Below are positions 8,154-16,292 of a DNA stretch of 23,713 nucleotides, in pieces. How positions within the stretch are numbered: the first letter of the stretch is position 1; each line of letters begins with the position of its first letter. Where the stretch lies: IMG/VR virus record IMGVR_UViG_3300017772_000133, positions 1-23,713 of that record; one strand, 5' to 3'. The stretch is from a virus. The notes under the pieces were generated by a model. The model did not search any database, was not told where the DNA came from, and saw only the letters and a program-made list of their open reading frames with translations. Position numbers and translations under genes: made by a program.

Positions 8154-11100
8154 ATGGCAAAAACTACAAAGACAACTGACAAGTCTGAAAAAAATAAAAG
8201 TCCTGAGGTTAATATTTCTCAGGAAGAGCTTGTTGCGAGTATACCTGAAAAGGCAAGGACAGCAATAGACGCTGGTGCTACTTTACAACAGGTAGCGGCT
8301 ATATTAAAAACAGATGAAGAGTCTGTTGCGGCGCTTTTAGATATTGAAATTAAGACAGGATCAAAACTAGATTATTTTATTCCTTATGGTAAAGAGTTTG
8401 ATTCAGAGTACGATCAAGCTCCTAGTATGTTTAGACAAGTATCTGATAAAGTTAAATATGCTTTAGACTCTAAAGAGCTACCTAGTGTCGATAAACCTGA
8501 CGTTACTCTTACTGACTTAATGGCACAGTCTAAACCGTCGTTGCCTAGTTTTAAAGTTCCTAATGTAAGCGTCGATAAACCTGATGTTACTCTTACTGAC
8601 TTAATGGCACAGTCTAAACCGTCGTTGCCTAGTGTTTCTTTACCTACGTCTGCTAATGCTCCTAGGTCTTCTACTGCTTTAGCTCCAGCACGTAAAGATA
8701 TTAGTCCTATGGGTACATACGGGATGACTCGTGAGGAGTTTGCACAAGCAAGAGGACCACGTATAGGTGATGTAAAAAGATCTGATGTAGGAGGAGTACT
8801 TAAAGACGTAGATGTTTCAGGTCTTTCTGAGTCTCTTATGGCAAAGATAAATGCATTTGCTGAGTTTAATGCAAACCTTGATGTAGCTGGTTATAGAACT
8901 CCAGATGCTATAAAGACTGAAGATCTGACAGCTGGTCTTTCTGATGAGTTGGCAAAAAAAATTAATGATTATAAACAAGCTAAGTCTGATGACGCTATTG
9001 GAGTACTTCGTGAAATAGCAGGAGGCTTGAGCTTACAAACAGCCGATGAGCTTGAAGCCTTAGCAATAGCCGCCACAAAAGGAACGTCTTACTCTGTTGA
9101 GAAAGAACGTATTAATAAAGAAAAAGAAGAGTTTGCTTATCTTAATCCTGTGTCAGCTACAGTAGGTGAAGGTCTTGGTATTGTACCGGGCGCTGTTCTC
9201 AGTACTGCTGCTTTAATTAGGCTTGGTATTGTAGGTCTTCCTGCACAGTCTACTATTGAGGCTGGTACATACGGTTTTATGTCAGGAGAGTCTCCTCAAG
9301 AAAGACTTATTATGGGTGCTGGAGGAGCGGCAGCAGGTCTTGTTACAGGTAAAGTACTAGACTCTGTATTTAATCCTTCTTTTGTTAAGAAATCTACTGA
9401 CACAGAGTCACTAAACGTACAACAAACAGATGCACTACAAGAAGCAGTATCTGCTAATAAAGTAGTAGTACGTCCTGATGCACAGCTTACTGATGATCAA
9501 GTAATAGATCAACTTATTATTAGAGAGACAGAGTTTCTTGCTGAGTCTTTAGGTCTTCAAGGTGTAGACCCTAATAAGTTAGGTAACTTTAATGTTAGAT
9601 TGCTTAACTTTGGTAGTGAGATGGGAGTACCTAACAGACAGATTAATAAGATTGTAGGTAAAAACTCTAGGATAAAAGAGCTACGACAGAACTCTAATAG
9701 AGGATTTATCGATGCTGACGATCTTAATGCATATAGACGTGACTTACTTGATAACGTATCAGGTAGATTCTCATTAGATGCTAACAAAACAATACCGTCA
9801 GCTCAGAATACAATTATTAAGCTACGCCGCTTAGGGTCTCCTCTTGCTACTTTAGCAGAAAAAGTAGTAGGCACGGCATTTTCAGAGCGGATTGTTAGGG
9901 GGATGAACCGTGTTGTTCGTGGGCAGTCTGAGCTTGATGAGATATGGAAGGGTATGGAACAGTTACGTACTCTTGCTGACGATGTTAAGTTTAACGATAT
10001 GATGTTAGATGCAGTTAACGCACAAAGATTAGGCAGTAAAGCCGCAACAAAAGCTCTAGAAAATGCTAAAGCCTATGCAGATAAAAACATAGGACAAGGA
10101 GCAGGGGACAGACTGCAAAGATTCTTTGACGATAACTTAGAATTCAACAGTCGTTACCGAAGAGAAGTAACCAAAGGCCCGTTGTCTAACGTGTGGCTAC
10201 ATTCTGCTGTTAAGTCCAGTGACGATGATGTAAGTCTACGTATTAACAGAGCACGAGCCGCTGGTAAGTCTGAAGATGTCGCCAGTAAATCCCGTAAGCG
10301 TAAAGCTATGGAAAAGGAACGTGAGAAGCCTTTAGATGAACAGCTAGAGTACGTTAATATATTCGACTCTCATTGGCGTTGGCAACGTGAAACACTAACT
10401 CGTATGGAGCTAGGTAAGCAGTTAGGTTTACGTACCTCTGGCGCTCCTCTTGCTGCTCCTGATTTAAAAGATCTTCCTAAAGCACTCAGGAAGAAAGTAG
10501 AAGCGGGAGAGATGACTGCTCTTGAGGCATTAGCTAAAATAGAGACTGATACTTTTAAGTTGTTTGACGAAAAGATTATACGTGAGGCTTTCGAGAGAGA
10601 AGGTTTTAGCGATACTCAAATAAAGAACGCTATTGAAATACTAGACGATCTAGGCGTAAACGCTAACAGGGGTATGGCTCAAGAGTTAGAGATGGTTCGT
10701 TCTCTTGGATACGTAGGTACTATTGCCAACCCTTACGGCGCTTTGATGAATGTTCATGATTTGTTTAACGCATCTTTTGAACTAGGAGTAGGTAATGTAC
10801 TTAAAGCTTTGTTTGCTAAAGATGGTATACGTTTTTCTGCTGATGACGTAGGTTTGGGTCGTCAAGTATTTGGTGAGTTCATACGCCGTGCTTCTAAAGG
10901 CGACCCTAAGCTTGGTTCTCCGTTCATTGAGAAGATGGTGAAGGGCAGTGAAGATCTGCTTCAGTGGTCAATGAAAGCGTCAGGTTTTGCTAGTCTGGAT
11001 AAGTTTGGTAAAGGACGCATAATGGGTGCTTCTTTTAATAAAGCAAAGCAAGACATATCTAAAGGAAACTTTGATACTAAATGGCAACACAGTTTTAGTA

Positions 11101-11714
11101 AAGCAGAGCTAGATCAACTTAAGAAAGACATAGCAGCTAACAATACTAATAGTGAGTTGGTTCGTGACTTAGTTATGTTTGACTTGTTTAGGTTACAGCC
11201 TATTAATCCCGCCGCTCAAACATCTTTTGGTCTTGCTAATCCTAATGCTCGTTTGTTTTACATGCTTAAAGGCTTTGCTATTAAACAGTTTGACTTGATA
11301 GAGAGGCGCATCAGAGGAGAGTGGAAAAAAGGCAACAAAAAAGAAGCACTTAATAATGCCATGAAGTACATAGTTCTTTCTGGTGGCGGGTACGGTGTTG
11401 TTAACGAAGCACGTCAGGTAATTAAAGGTGAAGCTCCTGATCCTAAAGAAGCTGCATACGGTGCTCTATACCAGATAGGATCTGTTCTTACGTTTGGTGC
11501 AATGGGCGCTAATGACTATGGTTACGCTAAGTTTATGGAAGATCCAGTACACGCTATGGTATTAAACGCAATGCCACCCATAGGAGCTACACTGCCTGCT
11601 GCTGTGTTAGAAGACATAGCTGATGCAGCAAGAAAAGGAGATCCTTTACCTGATGAAACACTATATGCTTTGCCTGTAGTAGGTAAGACATTGAAGGGTG
11701 TATTAGGGGACTAA
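8154..11714 (+). CDS. Giant internal virion / ejection protein (T7 gp16-like position), 1186 aa
   Basis: This is the last gene of the late + strand arm. Residues 1-110 are charged and helical. Residues 112-160 hold an almost perfect duplicated segment (listed separately). Residues about 329-406 contain hydrophobic Gly/Ala stretches (VGEGLGIVPGAVLSTAALI, GAGGAAAGLVTG) that look membrane-active. The middle is long and helical with many basic residues (SRKRKAMEKEREK). The C-terminal part has the RLFYMLKGFAIKQFDLIERR pattern (about 1032) followed by short hydrophobic helices. That C-terminal pattern resembles giant polyvalent/PLxRFG-type and internal virion proteins of podoviruses, and length and position match T7 gene 16 (1318 residues). 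I see no lytic transglycosylase motif at the N-terminus, unlike T7 gp16. Ribosome site GAGG lies 7 bases before the ATG. Confidence 0.6.
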   Translation: MAKTTKTTDKSEKNKSPEVNISQEELVASIPEKARTAIDAGATLQQVAAILKTDEESVAALLDIEIKTGSKLDYFIPYGKEFDSEYDQAPSMFRQVSDKVKYALDSKELPSVDKPDVTLTDLMAQSKPSLPSFKVPNVSVDKPDVTLTDLMAQSKPSLPSVSLPTSANAPRSSTALAPARKDISPMGTYGMTREEFAQARGPRIGDVKRSDVGGVLKDVDVSGLSESLMAKINAFAEFNANLDVAGYRTPDAIKTEDLTAGLSDELAKKINDYKQAKSDDAIGVLREIAGGLSLQTADELEALAIAATKGTSYSVEKERINKEKEEFAYLNPVSATVGEGLGIVPGAVLSTAALIRLGIVGLPAQSTIEAGTYGFMSGESPQERLIMGAGGAAAGLVTGKVLDSVFNPSFVKKSTDTESLNVQQTDALQEAVSANKVVVRPDAQLTDDQVIDQLIIRETEFLAESLGLQGVDPNKLGNFNVRLLNFGSEMGVPNRQINKIVGKNSRIKELRQNSNRGFIDADDLNAYRRDLLDNVSGRFSLDANKTIPSAQNTIIKLRRLGSPLATLAEKVVGTAFSERIVRGMNRVVRGQSELDEIWKGMEQLRTLADDVKFNDMMLDAVNAQRLGSKAATKALENAKAYADKNIGQGAGDRLQRFFDDNLEFNSRYRREVTKGPLSNVWLHSAVKSSDDDVSLRINRARAAGKSEDVASKSRKRKAMEKEREKPLDEQLEYVNIFDSHWRWQRETLTRMELGKQLGLRTSGAPLAAPDLKDLPKALRKKVEAGEMTALEALAKIETDTFKLFDEKIIREAFEREGFSDTQIKNAIEILDDLGVNANRGMAQELEMVRSLGYVGTIANPYGALMNVHDLFNASFELGVGNVLKALFAKDGIRFSADDVGLGRQVFGEFIRRASKGDPKLGSPFIEKMVKGSEDLLQWSMKASGFASLDKFGKGRIMGASFNKAKQDISKGNFDTKWQHSFSKAELDQLKKDIAANNTNSELVRDLVMFDLFRLQPINPAAQTSFGLANPNARLFYMLKGFAIKQFDLIERRIRGEWKKGNKKEALNNAMKYIVLSGGGYGVVNEARQVIKGEAPDPKEAAYGALYQIGSVLTFGAMGANDYGYAKFMEDPVHAMVLNAMPPIGATLPAAVLEDIADAARKGDPLPDETLYALPVVGKTLKGVLGD
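8487..8633 (+). repeat. Near-perfect 63-bp direct repeat, 84-bp period, inside the 1186-aa gene
   Basis: Positions 8487-8549 and 8571-8633 match at 62 of 63 bases. The only difference is a silent C/T in an Asp codon (gac versus gat). Each copy encodes VDKPDVTLTDLMAQSKPSLPS, and the 21-base spacer encodes FKVPNVS. The period is a multiple of three, so the frame is kept. The low divergence points to a recent duplication or continuing gene conversion. Confidence 0.95.
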
Positions 11715-11715
11715 T

Positions 11716-11736
11716 AAAAAAGGGGCCGAAGCCCCT
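11716..11736 (-). terminator. Rho-independent terminator of the replication operon
   Basis: On the - strand, GGGGC-TTCG-GCCCC (a stem of 5 GC pairs with a UUCG tetraloop) is followed by a run of T residues. It lies 5 bases beyond the reductase stop codon and directly abuts the stop of the + strand giant gene. On the + strand the hairpin is preceded by A residues but not followed by a T run, so it should work mainly for leftward transcription. Confidence 0.9.
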
Positions 11737-11741
11737 GTAGG

Positions 11742-13613
11742 TTACAGCTCGCAGTTATTGCCCGTACAAGCTAACTGCTGAGACCCTTCCGTCATGTCAG
11801 AGTTCTCAGAGATGTTCCAATCAATTGTCTCTGGGAATTCCTCCTTCAGCTTCTCATAGGTCTCTACGTCGATGGGTTCATAAGGAGCCTGTTGGTATGT
11901 GTGTTCGGAATAAGGCAGAAAACTAACACCGCTTATCTTATCGAACTTGTTATACAACCACTGACCTACCTCAAGGAACTCATCATCACGATAGTAACAC
12001 GTCATAGATGGTTTATGTTCACACCAATAGTCCTGATATATCTCCCATAGTTCTAACTGCTCCATAGCACCCATCTCAGAGGCCACCACAGCCCCGTCAG
12101 GAGACTTTATAGGGAAGGAGAATACCTTGGTAGAGGGTGACATTACATCGTCTTCTACAGGGATTCCTGCTTCTTCAAGGACGGAGCACAAAGGGTCTCT
12201 CGCGTCTGCTCGTACTCTTCTAATGTACTGATCCGCATATCGAGGGTGTATCCCGCTAGCAGAATCAACCAGTTGAGACACAGTACCGCTAGGCTTAACG
12301 GCGGTAATAGCAGTAGAAATATTAATAGCCAGTCTGTCAGCCCATGATTTATTCGTAGCGATAGCTTCTTCACGTAACTCAGTAAGCCATGTTTTAAGTA
12401 CACCTTTATCCTTCCTTCCCGACAGTGTCGGATGATCCATGATCCCTGTTAATGATACTCCTAGTAATGCTTCTTCCTCTGTATTCTTCTGCCATACCTT
12501 ACGTAGGTAACGGAAGTCAGTTAGGGTAGCCTGTAGAGTTCCAAGGATAGCCGCAGTACGTACTTTTCGTTTGAGGTCTGAGAGCGTATCTGTTGACCTG
12601 ACAACAACCTCTGATAGATTGCAGAATTGGTTAGGCCGTAAGATGATTTCGCTACATGGATTAGTTCCAAAATCATAGGTAGCATCTCGTCGGTCGTTCT
12701 TTGCAGCTTGCTTTTGACTTGCGACTCTAGAGAACATACCTCGCTCTCCTGAACGGGACTCGTATAAACTTTTCCACTCATTTAAAAATGCCTCGAAGTC
12801 TGGCTTCTCTGTATAGCAAGCACTGTTGTTTGCTAGTCCGCGTTGAGGATTGTCGTTCCACCACTGGCCTGACTTGCATCTTCGGAGTCTATCGTCAGTG
12901 AGGTTAGACAGACTGATGAGAGCGGACCTGCGTACACCTCCGACGACGACGATCTGTGCAATCTTACAGCAGAGATCATGACATTCGATGGAGCTAAGTT
13001 TACGTCCAGCAGCCTCCCGAAAGACGCTGACTGTGAAGTTGAACAAATCGACAAGAGGCTCTGGACCAGATGCTCTACCTCCGAAGGTCTTAAGGGATGC
13101 CCCTGCAAGTCGTACTCCAGACACGTCCCATTTTGGAAGTTGGCCTGAATACAACAAGCTAATAAGTTCCCTGTAAGCTTTAGCCCATCCAATTTTGCTG
13201 TCGGCGACATGTATAACGGTATCGGTATCATGAAATTCCTCTGCTACTTCAGGTAGCTTGCTAACGTACTGACGTTCAACGCTGTAGCCTACTCCAGTTC
13301 CGCACATAAGTACGTACATCATCTCGTCAAACGCTTTAGGGTGGTCAATAGGTAGGTAGCTACAGTTAAATCCAGCTACGTTGTCACGGTCAAGAGCCTC
13401 ACCAGCAGTCATCAATGCTCTCATGCTAGGCATAACATCCATGTCGTGAATGTCTTTAAAGATACCGTTAGCTTCTTCGAGTGTTAGCTTACCTTTCTCA
13501 ATCCAGAAGTTTAGGTAGCGGTCAATTGTTTCTTCCCAAGTCTCACGGCGTTGTTGCTCTGGTAGGTAGCGAGCGTAGCGGGACTTGTGTATGTACTGCT
13601 GATATGCATCCAT
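11742..13613 (-). CDS. nrdJ: Class II (adenosylcobalamin-dependent) ribonucleoside-triphosphate reductase
   Basis: This enzyme makes deoxynucleotides from ribonucleotides using a B12-generated thiyl radical. Key residues match the monomeric Lactobacillus-type enzyme: C84 (GFNCSYLPI, counterpart of C119), NPC(320)SE(322) with the radical cysteine and catalytic Glu (C408/E410), C331 (C419, the same 11-residue spacing), and a C-terminal C616-x4-C621 pair that re-reduces the site (C731/C736). The segment KPSGTVSQLVDSASGIHPRY is also typical. At 623 residues it is shorter than the 739-residue reference enzyme. I chose the ATG at 13613, whose A overlaps the stop of the upstream gene (TGATG) and which has AAGGA upstream. 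A TTG one codon earlier keeps the frame open. It is the last gene before the terminator. Confidence 0.95.
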   Translation of the reverse strand: MDAYQQYIHKSRYARYLPEQQRRETWEETIDRYLNFWIEKGKLTLEEANGIFKDIHDMDVMPSMRALMTAGEALDRDNVAGFNCSYLPIDHPKAFDEMMYVLMCGTGVGYSVERQYVSKLPEVAEEFHDTDTVIHVADSKIGWAKAYRELISLLYSGQLPKWDVSGVRLAGASLKTFGGRASGPEPLVDLFNFTVSVFREAAGRKLSSIECHDLCCKIAQIVVVGGVRRSALISLSNLTDDRLRRCKSGQWWNDNPQRGLANNSACYTEKPDFEAFLNEWKSLYESRSGERGMFSRVASQKQAAKNDRRDATYDFGTNPCSEIILRPNQFCNLSEVVVRSTDTLSDLKRKVRTAAILGTLQATLTDFRYLRKVWQKNTEEEALLGVSLTGIMDHPTLSGRKDKGVLKTWLTELREEAIATNKSWADRLAINISTAITAVKPSGTVSQLVDSASGIHPRYADQYIRRVRADARDPLCSVLEEAGIPVEDDVMSPSTKVFSFPIKSPDGAVVASEMGAMEQLELWEIYQDYWCEHKPSMTCYYRDDEFLEVGQWLYNKFDKISGVSFLPYSEHTYQQAPYEPIDVETYEKLKEEFPETIDWNISENSDMTEGSQQLACTGNNCEL

Positions 13614-13876
13614 CAATTCATTTCCTTAATTAGTCGTTCAATATACCACTTACACTTACGTAAGTCCTCAACAGGTTTCCCTTTGTAGTCATATCGCCAT
13701 AAGTATTTAAGAGCATTGCCCTTAAGATAACCATTAAACTCATGCTCTGGCATAGATGCTTTGATTGCTTCGATAGCTTCTATCGTGCCTTTGTTGTAAT
13801 GGTCGGGCTTAGTCACAGGATCAGGTACTTCCCTAAGCTTGTCCCATTCAGCAGGAGTTATATTGTCAATACTCAT
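13613..13876 (-). CDS. SaV-like / DUF3310 protein
   Basis: This 87-residue soluble protein carries the diagnostic pattern of the DUF3310 / SaV-like phage family: KPDHY at 23-27, IEAIEAIKASMP after it, GNALKYLWRYDYKG at about 53-66, then DLRKCKWYIERLI near the end. T7 gp1.7, a nucleotide kinase, has been linked to the same family, so a role in nucleotide supply is possible, and the location next to the reductase fits. The function of this short form is not established. The ATG overlaps the stop of the 49-residue gene (ATGA), and AAGGAGATGGA gives a strong ribosome site. The stop overlaps the reductase start by one base. Confidence 0.85.
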   Translation of the reverse strand: MSIDNITPAEWDKLREVPDPVTKPDHYNKGTIEAIEAIKASMPEHEFNGYLKGNALKYLWRYDYKGKPVEDLRKCKWYIERLIKEMN

Positions 13877-14022
13877 TCCATCTCCTTAAACTTGTAGACT
13901 TTCTCTAGCACTCTATCAGCAAACTTTTCTACTAAATCTTCTGCTGTGATTTCAAGTGCCTCCATGATTGTTACCTCATCGTAATGTTCGGCAACGTGTT
14001 CTAACAGCTCGTCGAACGTCAT
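13873..14022 (-). CDS. Small acidic hypothetical protein, 49 aa
   Basis: This is a 50-codon frame filling the gap between the metallophosphoesterase and the SaV-like gene. The product begins MTFDELLEHVAEHYDEV and continues with MEALEITAEDLVEKFADRVLEKV, so it is acidic and predicted to be two or three short helices. Both ends show 4-base ATGA overlaps with the neighbours, and AGGAG lies about 9 bases before the ATG. That is strong evidence for translation. It has no motif I recognise. A small dimeric or partner-binding protein is one possibility. Confidence 0.8.
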   Translation of the reverse strand: MTFDELLEHVAEHYDEVTIMEALEITAEDLVEKFADRVLEKVYKFKEME

Positions 14023-14777
14023 CCATACTTTCTCCTGAGATAGTTAATACTAATAGGTAGCTCATCGAACGATCCGTTGTTTACTTCATTGAGCATCCAG
14101 ATACCTGACCAGCTTCCATTCGTTTGAGGGTTTAGATAATCTTCAGAATGAGTATAAAAAATGCCAGCAAACAAACCAGTGATACTATTTCCATCTGCTT
14201 TTCTTGCATAAGCTATGTCTCTATCTTGAACGTGTCCCATTATACAGGACATAAACTTCTTCTGTAGCATTAACTTTGCAGAAGAAACAGGACGACCCAT
14301 AACACCGCTAGTAAAGTAGTGGCAGTAGGCTACTCCGTCAATGATGATGGGCTGTAGGAACGGAACAACTTCCCAGCTACCTAAGTGAAAGTCCTTGTAA
14401 GACATAAGACCTTCTAGCTTAGAGTCAGACTCGATAGCACGTTCTATCCTGTGCTCGTGGTTGCCTAGCAGGAACACCATTCGAGGCTTCCACAGTCGTC
14501 GCTTGCCCTGTCGAAGGCGTCTACGCTCTGCCTCTATTGGCTCTAGGAACCTAGCCATTGCTTCGTTACCTGCTTCGATGTCGTTGACATAACGTCTACC
14601 CTCGAACGACTTCTTACCTACGTCATAGCTACTAAGACTTGGCATGTCCCAGTGATCCCCCAGATGGATGATAACGTCAGGTTTAGTTGCTGCTGCGTAG
14701 CGTCCTGCCCAGTACATGTGGTCAAAGTTACTGTCAGGTTTTACTTGTGTGTCTGGTATTACTAGATGCCTAGTCAT
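14019..14777 (-). CDS. Calcineurin-like metallophosphoesterase
   Basis: This is a 252-residue cytosolic phosphoesterase of the two-metal calcineurin-like fold. Motifs in order: IPD(9)TQ (the first motif, with Gln where most members have His), IIHLGD(41)HWD, LLGN(106)H(107)EHR, YCHY at about 151-154 and MGH(182)VQ. These give the usual metal ligands. The substrate cannot be read from sequence; nucleic acid or cyclic nucleotide phosphodiesters are likely, given that it sits among nucleases. Many marine phages carry the same IPDTQVKPD-type protein in their replication region. I chose the ATG at 14777: it overlaps the resolvase stop (ATGA) and has AAGGAG 6 bases upstream. A longer TTG start 36 bases earlier lacks this support. 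Confidence 0.9.
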   Translation of the reverse strand: MTRHLVIPDTQVKPDSNFDHMYWAGRYAAATKPDVIIHLGDHWDMPSLSSYDVGKKSFEGRRYVNDIEAGNEAMARFLEPIEAERRRLRQGKRRLWKPRMVFLLGNHEHRIERAIESDSKLEGLMSYKDFHLGSWEVVPFLQPIIIDGVAYCHYFTSGVMGRPVSSAKLMLQKKFMSCIMGHVQDRDIAYARKADGNSITGLFAGIFYTHSEDYLNPQTNGSWSGIWMLNEVNNGSFDELPISINYLRRKYG

Positions 14778-15148
14778 AGCCACTCCTTGGGTAAGGTACT
14801 TGGTGTGTACCAATCAAACCCGTTCTTGTCTGCCCAGTCTCTCATACGGTAACGAGTACCATCTTTACGTCGTCTTGATCCCGGCATTGGTGTATTAGGA
14901 TTCTGAAATATAAACACAAGATCTTCATATTTACCTAGTGCCTTACGTACTTCTACGTACTTACGCGCTTCTTCTCTAGTTCTGAATCTGCCTTTTGCTT
15001 CGATGTAAGTCATCCATCCTGCGTTGTTGTAACAGAAGTCAGGTTCGTACATCTTAGGTATGATGTAGCTGATCCTCTCAGCAGGATGATATGTACAACT
15101 CTTCATCTCAGCATAGAGCTTCTTCTCTAGATTACTATCAAACTTCAT
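14774..15148 (-). CDS. Endonuclease I / Holliday junction resolvase (T7 gp3-like)
   Basis: This 124-residue nuclease should resolve branched DNA and help degrade host DNA. It aligns by eye with T7 endonuclease I along its length. The N-terminal helix is NLE(8)KKLYAEMKS (Glu8 for T7 E20), followed by EPD(37)F (D55) and YIE(50)AK(52)G (E65, K67), which complete the metal site. The C-terminus (MRDWADKNGFDWYTPSTLPKEWL) matches the T7 ending that contains a PAEW motif. I chose the ATG at 15148, so the gene overlaps the exonuclease stop by 11 bases. An in-frame start 60 bases further upstream would add residues (MKVFNFSIFLDLLTTSIGFL) that lie wholly within the exonuclease coding sequence. The stop overlaps the phosphoesterase start. 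Confidence 0.92.
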   Translation of the reverse strand: MKFDSNLEKKLYAEMKSCTYHPAERISYIIPKMYEPDFCYNNAGWMTYIEAKGRFRTREEARKYVEVRKALGKYEDLVFIFQNPNTPMPGSRRRKDGTRYRMRDWADKNGFDWYTPSTLPKEWL

Positions 15149-15827
15149 CAGGAATCCTATACTTGTCGTCAGTAGATCTAAGAAGATAGAGAAGTTGAAG
15201 ACTTTCATACAGCCTATCAGCGTCGAGTTCGTTGTCCTCGTATAACTTAAGACATCGCTCGTACAACTCTCTCTCTGTTGTCCAGTCCTGTAGCGCCTTC
15301 TCTGCTTTCTTTGGACCTACTCCATGTATACCGGGAATGTTGTCTACCCTGTCGCCCATCAAGGCTTGACGATACAGCCACTCTGTAGCAGAGCGTTCAT
15401 CAACTTCCTTCATGATCTTCTTGGTGTAGTCATATATCTTTGTGGGTATCTGCAAGAAGTCTTTGTCGAGAGAACAGATAATAGATTTATGTTCTAACTC
15501 AGTAGACTTGATAGCTATGCAGTCATCGGCTTCCATGTTAACAGAGAGGTCCGCTTTCCATGCATCTAGCATGTACTCACGGAGTGCGTTCTTATGTACG
15601 GGTTTACGTACGGGACGGCTACCTTTGTAGGGTTGAGAAACAGCAACCTCATTTCTGAAGTTACTGCTTCCGGTAAGGTACAGCTTGTGGTTGTCGTAAT
15701 GCTCAGACAGATCAGAGATCAGCTCAGAGATATAGTTAGCCATAGTCTGGATTGCTATTCTCTCTGGCTCATCATCACAGGCAAAGCCAACACGATATAC
15801 AAGCATGTCACCGTCGATGAGTATCAC
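15138..15827 (-). CDS. 5'-3' exonuclease (T7 gp6-like, FEN/PIN family)
   Basis: This 229-residue flap-type exonuclease would remove RNA primers and degrade host DNA. Metal-binding acidic residues appear in the expected order: ID(5)GD(7), E(99)AD(101)D(102), SLD(121)KD(123) and MGD(159)RVD(162)NIPG. The helix-3-turn-helix DNA-binding motif GIHGVGPKKAEKAL covers about 166-179. The start is a GTG at 15827 that overlaps the SSB stop in a GTGA junction, with GAGG upstream; no ATG fits. Its neighbours, SSB and resolvase, form a recombination/degradation set as in T7. The stop falls inside the resolvase gene. Confidence 0.92.
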   Translation of the reverse strand: MILIDGDMLVYRVGFACDDEPERIAIQTMANYISELISDLSEHYDNHKLYLTGSSNFRNEVAVSQPYKGSRPVRKPVHKNALREYMLDAWKADLSVNMEADDCIAIKSTELEHKSIICSLDKDFLQIPTKIYDYTKKIMKEVDERSATEWLYRQALMGDRVDNIPGIHGVGPKKAEKALQDWTTERELYERCLKLYEDNELDADRLYESLQLLYLLRSTDDKYRIPDEV

Positions 15828-16264
15828 ACAGCTTCCTCAAGATCAAAGTCAGGTGCATACTCTACGACGTTAGAGATAACCATACGTCGAAGTGAAGGCG
15901 AACGACCCTTCTTCTTCATGTACTCCCAGTCATAGTAAGTAACGAGGCACTTCGCTTCTGACCCGTTAGCAACGACAACACCCATTTCAGGATCATCGTC
16001 TTCACTAGTAGGAGTACGACCTTTGATCATTAACTCACTACCGTCTGGGTTAAATGCACGGTACTTGTTCTTAGACTTACAGGTGATGTAGTAACCACGG
16101 TCGTCACCCTTGTTGTTTACGTTGACACCCATGTCTTCGAGTGCTGTTACTGCCTCGTCTGACAAGAGAGCTAGGTCTACTGTGTACTTACCAGCCAGCT
16201 CATTCTTGTGGGTAAGGTTAGGCCAGAACAGTTGGCACTTAAGGTTGATGTTTGCTTCGCTCAT
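15824..16264 (-). CDS. Single-stranded DNA-binding protein (T7 gp2.5-like role)
   Basis: This 146-residue protein is the first gene of the third - strand operon, placed directly before the exonuclease. It has a beta-rich, probably OB-fold body (CQLFWPNLTHKN, GKYTVDLALL, GYYITCKSKNKYRAFNPDG, EAKCLVTYYDWEY) and ends in an acidic tail (DFDLEEAV). Aromatic and basic residues in the middle suit ssDNA binding, and the acidic end suits contacts with polymerase and helicase, as in T7 gp2.5. The ATG has GGAG 7 bases upstream. That site lies at the centre of an inverted repeat (listed separately), which may give autoregulation. Family identity is inferred from context, size and tail. Confidence 0.75.
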   Translation of the reverse strand: MSEANINLKCQLFWPNLTHKNELAGKYTVDLALLSDEAVTALEDMGVNVNNKGDDRGYYITCKSKNKYRAFNPDGSELMIKGRTPTSEDDDPEMGVVVANGSEAKCLVTYYDWEYMKKKGRSPSLRRMVISNVVEYAPDFDLEEAV

Positions 16265-16280
16265 ATTAACTCCAGTTAAT
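16265..16280 (-). promoter_or_regulatory. Inverted repeat ATTAACT-GG-AGTTAAT over the SSB ribosome site
   Basis: On the - strand ATTAACT-GG-AGTTAAT is a perfect 7-2-7 dyad ending at the base before the SSB ATG. The Shine-Dalgarno GGAG is at its centre. It could be a protein operator or a weak hairpin (six AU-rich pairs with a 4-base loop) hiding the ribosome site. The outer half-sites ATTAA...TTAAT with a 6-base gap also occur upstream of the early operon (23220-23237). Confidence 0.6.
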
Positions 16281-16292
16281 TTTACAAGTAAT

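Noticed and set aside
14774-15208. Longer start for the resolvase giving a hydrophobic N-terminus like a signal peptide
   Set aside because: Those 20 extra residues lie wholly within the exonuclease coding sequence in another frame, and T7 endonuclease I alignment begins at the later ATG.
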